The translations under genes were made by a program, and so were the position numbers. Positions 36,621 through 45,677 of a stretch of 64,000 bases of DNA are shown one piece after another. Each line of letters starts with the position of its first letter. Within the stretch, counting starts at the first letter, position 1. Origin of the DNA: Aquibacillus koreensis (lineage in GTDB: Bacteria > Bacillota > Bacilli > Bacillales > Amphibacillaceae); assembly GCF_025154055.1 (NCBI RefSeq), contig NZ_JAOALK010000056.1, forward strand, positions 186,001 to 250,000, in the 5' to 3' direction. The notes under the pieces were generated by a model. The model did not search any database. It saw only the letters and a list, made by a program, of their open reading frames with translations, and was not told where the DNA came from.

Positions 36621-37200
36621 AATTTGCCCTATAATATGTTCTCCTTGCACTGAGCTTTGATTGTATAAAGGAAGAAACGATTATTAGTTTAAAATTTATA
36701 TAAAGTGCGACGTAAAGCAAAAATAATAAGTTCCTACAATGCAAGCGGCCATGAGAGACCTTATTTCCCTGTTTTTGACCAATTTTGAATCTGAGCGGTC
36801 ATACGATACGCTATTTTAACAAAATGCTATCGAAATCAATGAAAATACGGCAAATAACGGATCTGGCGACCGCGAAAACTTGGAAATCTTGGATTTTTGC
36901 AAAATAAGGGATCTCATGACCGCCAAGATTCCCTTAGATTTCCGAGCGGCTATGAGGTATCTTATTTTCCTATTTTAGGCCAATTTAAAATCTAAGCGGT
37001 TATACAGTACGCTATTTTAGCAAAATGCCCACGTAATTAATGAAATCAGAGCAATTAAGGGATCTGGTAGCCGCTAAAATAATATAAACGAAGATTTCGG
37101 ATAAATAACCGATCTCATAGCCGCCAAAATCGACCATAGATTAGCGGCTACTATAGTTACTACGTATTTTATATCAACTAAGCAAAACATCACGAACGCA
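36621..37200. repeat. Tandem array of ~201-bp palindromic units
   Basis: Two colinear, diverged units (36745-36945 and 36946-37146) with a trace of a third starting at 37144. Each unit has four arms of a motif resembling GCGGTCATGAGATCCCTTATTT, oriented + + - -. Arms in unit 1 are at 36745, 36795, 36852-36873 and 36902-36923. Arms in unit 2 start exactly 201 bp later. Each unit can therefore fold as a long nested hairpin. No gene in the interval. Confidence 0.8.
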
Positions 37201-37233
37201 AAAAAAATGATGCTATCACAGCATCATTTTTTT
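37201..37233 (-). terminator. Terminator of the LTA synthase-like gene
   Basis: 13-bp perfect stem AAAAAAATGATGC/GCATCATTTTTTT with a 7-nt loop, 2 nt past the stop codon at 37235. Confidence 0.93.
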
Positions 37234-37234
37234 G

Positions 37235-39130
37235 TTACTCTAAATTGAAATTATAGAAACGGAAAAGGTCTCCATAAATAATTTGGTCAGAATACGATAA
37301 CTCTTGCTGCACATCACTTTTCATTGGTGTACATGCGGTATCTTCGCCAGGAACACCCTCAACAGTGCTTACTTCTGAACCTAACAATTCACCTGTTTCG
37401 CGATCAAAGCATTGATCCTTTGTGTACACGTAATCGTTGGAAATGAAACTTCCATCTCTTAGCGCTACAAACTCTTTATCATCCGGTCCAAACAGATCCT
37501 GACCAAACGAAATATCATTTTCTGAGTCAATACCCATCAGGTGTAGTAATGTAGGTTTCACGTCTATCTGAGCAGCTATATCTGAGATGACACGTCCTTC
37601 CATTCCTGGAATGTGAATAATGAATGGAACACGCTGCAATTGCACATGATCATAAGGTGTTATTTCATCTTTATCTAGATACATACTCATCGCTTTATTA
37701 TGAAAATCACTTATGCCGTAATGATCACCCATCAAAACAATAATGGAGTCTTCATACAAACCGGATTCCTTTAAATCAGTAAAAAACTCTTCCACTGCTT
37801 CGTCCGTATATCGTACAGTAGGGAAGTACTGATTTAACGTACGTGAATTAGAATTATAAGGTTCGATTGATGCATCCTCTTCACTAAGATCAAAAGGATA
37901 ATGATTCGTTAAGGTTATAAACTTGCTATAGAATGGCTTCGGTTGTGATTGTAAATATTTGATTGATTGTTCAAAGAACTCTTTATCTTTTAACCCCCAA
38001 CCAACAGAATTTTCATCTGTAACTTCATATGCAGCTACATCATAAAAGTGATCGAAACCTATATTGTCATACATTACATCACGATTCCAAAAACTCTTAT
38101 TATTAGCATGTAGTACGGATGAAAAATAACCATGCTCTTTAATAATTTCAGGCATTGCATGATAATCATTCTGACCATGTGTAAAGAAAACTGCACCTCT
38201 TGGAAGTGGATATAAAGAATTTTCTATAAGAAACTCTGAATCTGACGTTTTCCCTTGTTCCGTTTGATGATAAAAGTTTTCAAAATAATAACTGTCGTTT
38301 ATTAAATCATTTAGAAATGGTGTAACTTCTTCACCATTAACAGTATTGTTGATAACAAAGCTTTGCACAGACTCTAATGATAGAAAGATTACATTTTTAC
38401 CCTCTGCAACACCAAAAAGTTCTGAATCCTCAGGGTTCGTTTTCTTTTCCTCCGAGTATTCTAAGATCTCTGGCATTTCATTTCCATCTGCAAATACGCG
38501 TTGTGCCTGCGACTTTGATTGTAGCGCAATATCATAGATGTGATAATTATATAGACCTATGTTTTTGACAAGATATTCTCTGTCAAATGTTCTTTGTAAT
38601 AACTGTGGTCTCTCAATTTCAGCAAGAACATAATTAAATATTAAAAAGCCAACTGACAAGCTTAAAGCTAGCACTTTGATTCTTTTTGAGTAATTCACCG
38701 TAACAGTATCTTTTTGCTTTATGCTTAGCATCCAGATTATGATTACATCAATAAATAACAAAAGATCAGGCAAGTGAATTAAAGCAAGTGCACTAGTACC
38801 TAAATCAGCTGCATTACTACCTTGAAACAATACCGGTATAGTAATAAAATCAGTAAAATTGCGATAAAAAACTAGATTGAAATATAGAATAAGTGTCGCA
38901 ATTAGTATGCCGTAACGAATGAATCGAATCTGTCCTTTTTGCTTTAACCAAACACTGATTGCAAAAAACAATAATGCAGAAGCAAACGGATTTATGAATA
39001 AAATAAACTCTTGCATGTAATTTTCAATACTGATATTAAACAAAAATCGGTAAGCAATGTATGTTTTAACACCAAATAATAATGTTGCGATGATATAAAG
39101 TGGTGGTACGTGTATTTGTTTCCTTAGCAT
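37235..39130 (-). CDS. yqgS: Lipoteichoic acid synthase-like sulfatase-family protein (YqgS type)
   Basis: Membrane-bound glycerol-phosphate transferase related to LtaS. The 631 residues from ATG 39130 (AGGAGG 7 nt upstream) have five N-terminal transmembrane helices (to about residue 165). The extracellular sulfatase-fold domain has NVIFLSLESVQSF, FYHQTEQGKTSDSEF (catalytic Thr), IIVLMGDHYGISD and PFIIHIPGM. Position matches yqgS of B. subtilis, one of several LtaS paralogues. Whether it is polymerase or primase is not visible. Confidence 0.9.
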   Translation of the reverse strand: MLRKQIHVPPLYIIATLLFGVKTYIAYRFLFNISIENYMQEFILFINPFASALLFFAISVWLKQKGQIRFIRYGILIATLILYFNLVFYRNFTDFITIPVLFQGSNAADLGTSALALIHLPDLLLFIDVIIIWMLSIKQKDTVTVNYSKRIKVLALSLSVGFLIFNYVLAEIERPQLLQRTFDREYLVKNIGLYNYHIYDIALQSKSQAQRVFADGNEMPEILEYSEEKKTNPEDSELFGVAEGKNVIFLSLESVQSFVINNTVNGEEVTPFLNDLINDSYYFENFYHQTEQGKTSDSEFLIENSLYPLPRGAVFFTHGQNDYHAMPEIIKEHGYFSSVLHANNKSFWNRDVMYDNIGFDHFYDVAAYEVTDENSVGWGLKDKEFFEQSIKYLQSQPKPFYSKFITLTNHYPFDLSEEDASIEPYNSNSRTLNQYFPTVRYTDEAVEEFFTDLKESGLYEDSIIVLMGDHYGISDFHNKAMSMYLDKDEITPYDHVQLQRVPFIIHIPGMEGRVISDIAAQIDVKPTLLHLMGIDSENDISFGQDLFGPDDKEFVALRDGSFISNDYVYTKDQCFDRETGELLGSEVSTVEGVPGEDTACTPMKSDVQQELSYSDQIIYGDLFRFYNFNLE

Positions 39131-39586
39131 CCATGTTCCTCCTAACACTATGTTTACATTTATATCCTAGTCTTAATAATCGATAGTTTGCATTAATCAC
39201 TATAGTACAATGCTCTCATCATGGAAACCCATAATAATAAGACGTTAGAGAAATGAAATAAGTTTCATATTTTTTAAAGAAAATTTAACATAATTTTAAT
39301 ATATGTCACCTTTACACAAAAAAATAACCCCTGTTAAAGGGAATATAAATATGAAAGCAAATGAATTCATCCTAATGCACAAATGAGCAACCTTCTATTT
39401 AAAAAGCTTGCCTACCTTATGACATATCATATCATCAATAAGTGAAGAGCTGCTAATTCTACACAGTATTATGATTATACTTAATTATTCTTTAAATTAC
39501 AATATTATCTTTCCGACAACTCTCGCAGCTTAAGTAATGGAGGTTGTCGGAAGTAATAACTTTGCAGCCGAAATTTGCATAACTCA
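39131..39586. other. 456-bp gap between yqgS and yqgQ
   Basis: AT-rich, no supportable gene. A 10-bp inverted repeat TTCCGACAAC/GTTGTCGGAA (39511-39520, 39543-39552) lies downstream of yqgQ without a T-run; it may be a weak terminator or RNA-end hairpin. The yqgS promoter should lie near 39150-39250. Confidence 0.5.
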
Positions 39587-39787
39587 TTACTTAGCTTCCC
39601 TTAGTCTTGTTGCCTCTTGTCTCAATAGTAATATAGCCATCTGATAATCTTGTGTACCTATACATTGAGATTGATATAACTCTTTTACTTCATCTTCCAT
39701 CATTTCTAAGTCAGCTATCCGATCACCAATGTATATAATCGTCCCAAATTTTTTTAGCAGTTGCTGAATATCATAAATTGTTTTCAT
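39587..39787 (-). CDS. yqgQ: YqgQ family protein
   Basis: 66-residue soluble helical protein (MKTIYDIQQLLKKFGTIIYIGDRIADLEMMEDEVKEL...) matching the YqgQ/DUF910 family, thought from structure to bind nucleic acid or ligand; function unproven. AGGTGATAAAGG lies upstream. It commonly neighbours a glucokinase gene in Bacillus, but none is present here. Confidence 0.85.
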   Translation of the reverse strand: MKTIYDIQQLLKKFGTIIYIGDRIADLEMMEDEVKELYQSQCIGTQDYQMAILLLRQEATRLREAK

Positions 39788-39892
39788 CCTTTATCACCTC
39801 ATTCATTATATCAAAAGTTATCCAAAAGCAATAACAATAATTAGATTATCATAGTGGAAAATTTCGGATGACTTTCTTTAGCCAATACGAAA

Positions 39893-39920
39893 AGATCCAG
39901 ATCATTAACGATCTGGATCT
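39893..39920 (-). terminator. Terminator of the SpoVAF-like gene
   Basis: 11-bp perfect stem AGATCCAGATC/GATCTGGATCT followed by TTTT on the minus strand. It overlaps the last codons of the gene. Confidence 0.8.
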
Positions 39921-41365
39921 AAAGGATCTAAAAATTCTGGTCGCTTACTTTTTAACGGTACAGGCGTGCGTACTAATACATCTCTAAATGCCAACGCTGA
40001 GAAAGGAATAAACGGCCATAAGTATCCTATTCTAAAGGACTTCATTCGCACAAGATAAATAATCCAGCCAGTAATACCAACAACGTACCCTATTACGCCG
40101 AAGCTTGCAGTTATTATTAATAGTAATATCCTAAATATACGATTCGCTAAACTAAGTTCATAACTAGGAGTTGCAAACGTACCAATAGCTGCTACAGCTA
40201 AATATAAAACAACTTCGTTGGAAAACAAGCCAACTTCAACTGCAACCTGCCCAATTAATATTGCGGCTACTAAACCTAAAGCGGTTGCTAAAGCTGTAGG
40301 TGTATGAATGGCAGCCATCCTCAACATATCAATCCCAACCTCAGCTATTAAAAATTGTAGTAGAAGTGGGATTACACCAAACTCGCTTGGTCCAATAAAA
40401 TCTAATTCCGCGGGTAATAAATTAGGATTTACCGAAAACAAGTAATATAAAGGAAGGACAAATACGGAAGCTATTACTGCTAAGAAACGAACAAACCTTA
40501 GATATGCTCCAACTAAAGGCTTTTGTCTGTACTCTTCCGCATGTTGTAGGTGGTGCCAATATGTAGCTGGAAGGATCATCACACTCGGCGAGCCATCAAT
40601 AATTAAAATGATATGACCTTCATATAAATGTGCTGCGGCTGTATCCGGTCTTTCTGTGTAACGGATTGTTGGATAAGGATTCCAGTGCCTTCCACCAAGG
40701 AATTCCTCAACTGTTTTCTCAGCCATCGGTAATCCATCTGTATCAATTTTTTGTAAGTGTTCCTTCAAGATCTTTACTTTACCCGGGTCTGCTATATCCT
40801 CTAAATAACAAATACAAATATCTGTTTTTGATCTTCTACCAATACTTGTGTATTCCATTCGTAATGACCGATCACGAATTCTACGTCGAGTTAGTGCAGT
40901 ATTAAAAACGATCGTTTCCACATACCCGTCTCTAGAACCACGTACAACTCTCTCTAAATCTGGCTCTTGAGGACCACGAACAGGGTATGTTCTAGCATCA
41001 ATCATTATAATCTTGTCAATGCCTTCAATAACAAGTGCTGTTGGTCCCGCTAAGACTGTGTCAGTTGCTACATCTAAATCATCTACGGTTTCTAATTCCA
41101 CATACGGTATATATGTTTTTAATAGCTTTTCTAATGGTTCTGGTTCCAGATGCTCCGGTTGTAGCTTTGCTAGAAATTTCATTAACAAGTGTAAAATATC
41201 ATCTTTGACAAAGCCATCAATCATAAACATAGCCATTTTCCGATTAGCATACTCTAAGTCCAATTGGATTACATCAAAGCTCTTATCTACACCCAGTCTT
41301 TCCCTCATATAGGAAACATTTTCAGAATATTGCTTATACATCGGTTGTTTTTTGTCTTCCATCAT
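39905..41365 (-). CDS. SpoVAF/GerA-family spore membrane protein
   Basis: 486-residue member of the GerA/SpoVAF family. A large N-terminal cytosolic domain (with PTALVIEGIDKIIMIDARTYPVRGPQEPDLERVVRGSR split over about 110-150) precedes five or six transmembrane segments (about 290-460). DGSPSVMILPATYWH and IHTPTALATALGLVAAILIGQVAVE are family motifs. The sequence favours SpoVAF over germinant receptors. It stands alone, outside any spoVA operon, so its job in Ca-DPA movement or germination is inferred. Confidence 0.85.
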   Translation of the reverse strand: MMEDKKQPMYKQYSENVSYMRERLGVDKSFDVIQLDLEYANRKMAMFMIDGFVKDDILHLLMKFLAKLQPEHLEPEPLEKLLKTYIPYVELETVDDLDVATDTVLAGPTALVIEGIDKIIMIDARTYPVRGPQEPDLERVVRGSRDGYVETIVFNTALTRRRIRDRSLRMEYTSIGRRSKTDICICYLEDIADPGKVKILKEHLQKIDTDGLPMAEKTVEEFLGGRHWNPYPTIRYTERPDTAAAHLYEGHIILIIDGSPSVMILPATYWHHLQHAEEYRQKPLVGAYLRFVRFLAVIASVFVLPLYYLFSVNPNLLPAELDFIGPSEFGVIPLLLQFLIAEVGIDMLRMAAIHTPTALATALGLVAAILIGQVAVEVGLFSNEVVLYLAVAAIGTFATPSYELSLANRIFRILLLIITASFGVIGYVVGITGWIIYLVRMKSFRIGYLWPFIPFSALAFRDVLVRTPVPLKSKRPEFLDPLDPDR

Positions 41366-41714
41366 CTCACCCTAAAATCAATATTACTTTCTATTTAATT
41401 AGGATGTACTGTTTTTCTGCTGCCATACATTCAAATGGTATATTCGTATTTTGATCTAATCGAACAATCATCTTGAAAATACCACAAAACAAATCACACC
41501 ATCACGACAGTTTCGTGACAAATTTCTTAAAGAATTAAATAGAATTAATATGTAACGCAAAGATAAGGAGTGAATACAACACAAGCGGTCATGAGATCTC
41601 TTATTTGCCATACAGTAATCTTTTTCAACTGACACTTTCATAATTACTCCTTGGCCCACATATTAATATATTATACGTGGTACAGGCCTAATTGTTATTT
41701 GGGAAGGGAGTGTC
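41366..41714. other. 349-bp gap with a solitary copy of the GCGGTCATGAGATC repeat
   Basis: One arm of the repeat seen at 36.7-37.1 kb recurs at 41585-41609 (GCGGTCATGAGATCTCTTAT...). It has a similar left flank (TAACGCAAAGATAA here, TAAAGCAAAAATAA there). No partner arm is nearby. A possible -10 (TATTATAC, about 41681) precedes the plus-strand gene at 41715. No supportable gene. Confidence 0.55.
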
Positions 41715-42584
41715 ATGCTCATGAAAAAGAAATTATTTGGATTATCTGCCATTATCATTTGCTCTCTTTTTGTTGCAATTTTAATCTTTGAAAAAGATGA
41801 AATAAGTGTAATTAAGTTTTTTCCTATAGACGCCTCGACCACATTTTCTTCCTATGGAACGGAACTACGGTTGAAGTCTGAAACAGATCAAGATGAATAC
41901 GACATTAATTGGAAAGCATATTCCACTTTAGAAGATGAGATATATTTGAGACAAGATGTATCACTAATGTACACAGATGGAAAGTTAAAAGGCATATTAA
42001 GTAAGTGGAAGGAGAATGAAAAAGACATCGTGTTAAACTCGCCCATTCACGGAGAAGATAGTAGTCATTATGAAACAATAACCTTTCATCACGGGGAAAT
42101 CCATTATCCAGATGATAAAATAAAAAGTATCCATGCTATGTCTTATGATGAACTATATGTCATTGATTCGCCTCATAGTGCATTAGAGTCATTTGAACAA
42201 CCAACCAATAATTCACAAAAAGAATGGAAAAAAACATTAGATCATGCTACAAGTCAACAATTGCGCTACCACTGGAAACAGTTAATCCATTACTTTGAGA
42301 TAAATAAAGATCAATATGTATTTGTACCTTTAACAGATCTGTATAGATATGAGAATGAAAATATTCCGACATTGTCACAAGAGCAAACACAACAGGTGAT
42401 TGGACAACTTTGGGAAGGTCTGTACAAAAATTATATTCTTAGTATTACAGATAACAAGCAACCAGTACATAGTTTTATTCCATTGATATTATTTGACAAA
42501 AAAGGGGAACACCTTCTTGTATTATATCAAGATCAAAACGATAAGATGCAGAAACTAATTCAATCCTACCCATCCTTTGAATAA
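41715..42584 (+). CDS. Membrane-anchored hypothetical protein
   Basis: 289 residues: one N-terminal anchor or signal helix (LFGLSAIIICSLFVAILIF) and a hydrophilic extracytoplasmic domain rich in Asp/Glu and aromatic residues, no cysteines suggesting a lipobox. I do not recognise a domain. Good coding character and GGGAAGGGAG before the ATG. It is the plus-strand neighbour of two minus-strand genes, so probably transcribed alone. Confidence 0.75.
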   Translation: MLMKKKLFGLSAIIICSLFVAILIFEKDEISVIKFFPIDASTTFSSYGTELRLKSETDQDEYDINWKAYSTLEDEIYLRQDVSLMYTDGKLKGILSKWKENEKDIVLNSPIHGEDSSHYETITFHHGEIHYPDDKIKSIHAMSYDELYVIDSPHSALESFEQPTNNSQKEWKKTLDHATSQQLRYHWKQLIHYFEINKDQYVFVPLTDLYRYENENIPTLSQEQTQQVIGQLWEGLYKNYILSITDNKQPVHSFIPLILFDKKGEHLLVLYQDQNDKMQKLIQSYPSFE

Positions 42585-42777
42585 TCATTTCATTCCTGCT
42601 TGTCAGGCTGAAGTTTCATCCCTTTTTCTACTTGTTGTTTAGCTTTACCACAAGAGAGAAAGGATACAATGCACTTCAGCCATGTCAGGTGTTAATAGAA
42701 ACTTTCCTTCGTAAGCATCCCATATTTCAGTTTTGCAATTTATATCTTAGAGCTTATATAAGTAAAGATGCATTTAT

Positions 42778-43962
42778 TTAAACAGTTGCATTTGATAACC
42801 CCAATACCACAAGACCAATAGCTAGACTTGCATATACGATAATAGCAAACAGTTGGATTATCTTTTTTTGTCTACTCGGAAAAAAGACAATGGAAGATGC
42901 TACAAACCCTCCTAATAGACCTCCTAAGTGTGCCCCATTATCAATAGCGGGAATGGAAAGACCAAACATGATATTTAACAAGATTACAAATATCACATTC
43001 CACCCCATCGTCTGAAAAAATACTCTACGATAATTTAAACCGAAAAATAATAAGGCTCCAAACAAACCAAACAAAGCACCCGACGCACCTGCAGCTACTT
43101 GAGAATTAAATGCAAAACTTGATAAACCACCTATTATGCCGGCAAGAAAGTAAATAATAGTGAAACGTACATTTCCGTATATTTGTTCCACTAACGCCCC
43201 TACATAAAATAAGGCAAGCATGTTCATAAATAAATGCAACACACCAATATGTAGAAACATGGAAGATATAATTCTCCACCATTCACCTTCTATAATAGCT
43301 GGGTTGTATTTTGCCCCTAAATTAATCAGGGCTTCTATATTTGTACTCCCTCCACTCATTTCCAACAACATAAATAAAAATAAATTGATCCCCAATAAAA
43401 CATAAGTTATTTTCGGTTTTCCATTTTGAAAAAGATTTTTGGTCTCCTTGATTTGATCTTGATATTTTCCAATTAACATCGACTTTAGGTATTGTGTAAT
43501 TTGTTCTAGTTCTATTTCTGAGGTAGGATAGTCAATACCACTATAGTCCATACCTACCGCAGAGTAGAGACGTGAAATTTCTTTCTGCCAGTCTGTTTGG
43601 TCTAAATAATATACACTCAACTTTTTTAGTTTGTTCTCTGATAATGCTCTTGGCTTTTTTAAAAACTCCCAATCATCTACTGGTGGATAAGTAGCAATAT
43701 ATACATTATGTAACTCGATGTTTCTTCCCATCAAGAAGCGTTTTATTTTGTTCGTTTTGTTTAAGGTAGCATTTATGTCATTTTGCATATGATTTTTCCA
43801 ATCAAAACTACGTTGAATCATTCTAATTACATGTGTTTTACCTTTTACTTTTTTTTCAAGCCAGATTTCATTGTTATTATTCATAACAACAATCTCCCAC
43901 TTGTGATCATGGACCAATTGATAAGAGATACGATAGAATAAATACACTTCTTTTATAAACAT
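42778..43962 (-). CDS. gluP: Rhomboid intramembrane serine protease (GluP/YqgP type, no TPR tail)
   Basis: 394 residues from ATG 43962 (GGGGAGGAG 5 nt upstream). An N-terminal cytosolic domain (about 1-170) precedes six transmembrane helices holding the rhomboid dyad: nucleophile Ser in GASGALFGLFGAL and His in NGAHLGGLLGG. B. subtilis YqgP/GluP is about 507 residues with C-terminal TPRs; this one stops right after a final hydrophobic helix. Natural targets likely include membrane transporters. Confidence 0.9.
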   Translation of the reverse strand: MFIKEVYLFYRISYQLVHDHKWEIVVMNNNNEIWLEKKVKGKTHVIRMIQRSFDWKNHMQNDINATLNKTNKIKRFLMGRNIELHNVYIATYPPVDDWEFLKKPRALSENKLKKLSVYYLDQTDWQKEISRLYSAVGMDYSGIDYPTSEIELEQITQYLKSMLIGKYQDQIKETKNLFQNGKPKITYVLLGINLFLFMLLEMSGGSTNIEALINLGAKYNPAIIEGEWWRIISSMFLHIGVLHLFMNMLALFYVGALVEQIYGNVRFTIIYFLAGIIGGLSSFAFNSQVAAGASGALFGLFGALLFFGLNYRRVFFQTMGWNVIFVILLNIMFGLSIPAIDNGAHLGGLLGGFVASSIVFFPSRQKKIIQLFAIIVYASLAIGLVVLGLSNATV

Positions 43963-44042
43963 TGCATCTCCTCCCCTTTTAGTCATTTTAACATGTTCCT
44001 TTACCAATACATCACCATTTGGCTCAGCTATTGAGACTAATC

Positions 44043-44073
44043 AAAAAAACGTTCAGCTTATGATGCTGAACGT
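44043..44073 (-). terminator. Terminator of the small gene at 44058
   Basis: 9-bp perfect stem ACGTTCAGC/GCTGAACGT, 7-nt loop, seven T on the minus strand. It overlaps the end of the coding sequence. Confidence 0.85.
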
Positions 44074-44249
44074 CCTAGAATGCTTGGTAATATCTTATTT
44101 CGAACATATGGTAAATTCATTGAAACAGCAACAACTGTTCTTCTTATAACAGTTACAGCCAATAGCATATTTAACAACTTATACCTTTTTTGAAAAATGA
44201 CACCGGCACCTACAACTAAACTACTTATGACTAAGAAAGATCTCATCAT
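44058..44249 (-). CDS. Small hypothetical membrane protein
   Basis: About 63 residues: one hydrophobic N-terminal helix (FLVISSLVVGAGVIF), basic KRYKLL, a second hydrophobic stretch (NMLLAVTVIRRTVVAV) and PYVRNKILPSILGRSAS. No recognised family. ATG 44249 is best placed after AAGGAAGG; other in-frame starts exist at 44255 and 44288. It lies directly after yqgN. Confidence 0.65.
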   Translation of the reverse strand: MMRSFLVISSLVVGAGVIFQKRYKLLNMLLAVTVIRRTVVAVSMNLPYVRNKILPSILGRSAS

Positions 44250-44314
44250 TTTCATCCTTCCTTCACTCCAGTTTCTTTTAGTGTGCACCGAAAAGAAATA
44301 AATATAATGATTTG

Positions 44315-44872
44315 TTACAGAAATCCTTCTTCTGTGACAATAACTTGAACGGCAATATCAAAATGTTCTCTCGGTATCTCCTTTATTACTTGAAAAGTGC
44401 TAGCAAGAGAAAGCGTATCACCGTGGTATCCTTTTAAATAACGATCATAATACCCACCACCATGTCCAATTCTGTATCCTTCAAGGTCAAATAAAATGCC
44501 AGGGACAATAATGAGGTCAATATCGTTTTTGTCTTGTTTCAAGTCTGTGTTTGGAATTGGTTCATATAAGTTAAAATACACACTTTCTAATTCTTTAAAA
44601 GATGAAAAATCATAGAAAATCATTTCTTTTTTCACTGGGTAACATTTGGGAATACATACTTTTTTCCCTTGTTCCCAAGCCGCTCTAATTATCTCTTTTG
44701 TACTCCATTCATATGGTTGGGAGATCGTTATGGCAATACGGTTTGCCTTATTCCAAATTTCACTATGTAAAAGATGATGAAGCATATTCTTTTCGATACT
44801 AGCTCGATCCAATTCGGTTATTTGAGCAAGTCTTTGTTTTGCTTCTTTTCTTAGCATCTCTTTCTCCAGCAA
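44315..44872 (-). CDS. yqgN: 5-formyltetrahydrofolate cyclo-ligase (YqgN)
   Basis: ATP-dependent conversion of 5-formyl-THF to 5,10-methenyl-THF. The 185 residues are the usual size, with the N-terminal KEMLRKEAKQRLAQ helix and signature EGYRIGHGGGYYDRYL (about 133-148) that binds ATP and folate. It complements folD in the folate one-carbon pool. Confidence 0.93.
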   Translation of the reverse strand: MLEKEMLRKEAKQRLAQITELDRASIEKNMLHHLLHSEIWNKANRIAITISQPYEWSTKEIIRAAWEQGKKVCIPKCYPVKKEMIFYDFSSFKELESVYFNLYEPIPNTDLKQDKNDIDLIIVPGILFDLEGYRIGHGGGYYDRYLKGYHGDTLSLASTFQVIKEIPREHFDIAVQVIVTEEGFL

Positions 44873-44904
44873 GAAAACACCCCTCTGACTTCACTTAATT
44901 AAAT

Positions 44905-44947
44905 GAAAAACTCTTACCCACATATTAGTATGTGATGGTAAGAGTTT
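44905..44947 (-). terminator. Terminator of rpmG
   Basis: 11-bp perfect stem AAACTCTTACC/GGTAAGAGTTT with inner ACATA/TATGT pairing. T-run on the minus strand. Confidence 0.88.
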
Positions 44948-44966
44948 GTAATGTACTTTGATCGTA

Positions 44967-45116
44967 TTATTTTGTTTCGCGATGTAAAGTATGTCTTTTT
45001 AATCGCGGGCTGTATTTTTTTAATTCTAAACGTTCTGGATGTTTACGTTTATTTTTAGTTGTAATATAGTTACGATCACCAGTTTCAGTACAAGCAAGTG
45101 TGATGTTTACGCGCAT
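44967..45116 (-). CDS. rpmG: RpmG, ribosomal protein L33
   Basis: 49-residue large-subunit ribosomal protein translated directly from the sequence: [20 protein letters not shown], then [19 protein letters not shown] and [10 protein letters not shown]. The cysteine-poor form (one Cys, no CxxC pair) indicates the Zn-independent paralogue expected to replace the zinc-ribbon form at low zinc, or the main non-ribbon L33. GGAGG lies 7 nt upstream. It was too short for a simple length-filtered gene list. Confidence 0.95.
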   Translation of the reverse strand: MRVNITLACTETGDRNYITTKNKRKHPERLELKKYSPRLKRHTLHRETK

Positions 45117-45278
45117 GATTATCCCTCCAAACCTTTTATCAATAAAAAACTACAATTACTGCATATCTTATTTCAGACTTAATCATATTACCAAAATTTC
45201 TTGTTAATTTCAAGTAGGCATACAAAAGATTACTCACTTTTATATTCATATTCAGTTTTTTGTCATATAAACTGTTAT

Positions 45279-45304
45279 AGTATAAACTATACGTAGTTTA
45301 TACT
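45279..45304. promoter_or_regulatory. Perfect 11-bp palindrome just upstream of the 45317 gene
   Basis: AGTATAAACTA-tacg-TAGTTTATACT, ending where the ribosome binding site begins. It includes possible -10 bases (TATAAA) with TTGTCA upstream at 45260-45265. It looks like a dimeric repressor operator over the promoter/start of transcription; the regulator is unknown. Confidence 0.55.
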
Positions 45305-45316
45305 GGAGGGAACATC

Positions 45317-45667
45317 GTGATTATTACAATAATTAGTCTTATAACAGTTGCTATCGTTTTATTTATCTTATCTTTTTTTATGAACGATCGGTTTAAACAA
45401 ATAGAAGAACAATTAGAACAGTTATCTATTTCTTCATTACAGGATTCCTATCAACTCAAAAAGAAAATGAAGATATTAGAAGAAGAGCTACTACCTGAAG
45501 AGTTGATAGATCCCAAATTCCAAACCACAAAAACGGTTCATAGTCCATTAATGCAAAAAATTAATCAGATGTATCGGCAAGGATATTCGGTTAATGATAT
45601 TGCTAAAGAAACAGAGCTCAGCGAATACGATGTCCATTCAATCGTCAATCAATTAAAGGAAAAGTAG
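45317..45667 (+). CDS. Membrane-anchored coiled-coil protein with C-terminal HTH-like segment
   Basis: 116 residues: an N-terminal transmembrane helix (IITIISLITVAIVLFILSFF), a coiled-coil-like stretch (RFKQIEEQLEQLSISSLQDS), then INQMYRQGYSVNDIAKETELSEYDVHSIVNQL, which resembles a helix-turn-helix. GTG start with GGAGGG upstream. No family recognised. It is 11 nt before the MltG-like gene, so the two are probably one operon. Confidence 0.75.
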   Translation: MIITIISLITVAIVLFILSFFMNDRFKQIEEQLEQLSISSLQDSYQLKKKMKILEEELLPEELIDPKFQTTKTVHSPLMQKINQMYRQGYSVNDIAKETELSEYDVHSIVNQLKEK

Positions 45668-45677
45668 AGGCGTTTAT

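Noticed and set aside
36621-37200. CRISPR array at the tandem repeats
   Set aside because: Arms alternate in orientation, units are about 201 bp, and spacers are not unique sequences of constant length; no cas genes.
41468-41659. 63-codon minus-strand reading frame
   Set aside because: Lies over the repeat arm and AT-rich spacer, has no family resemblance and no convincing role; likely chance.
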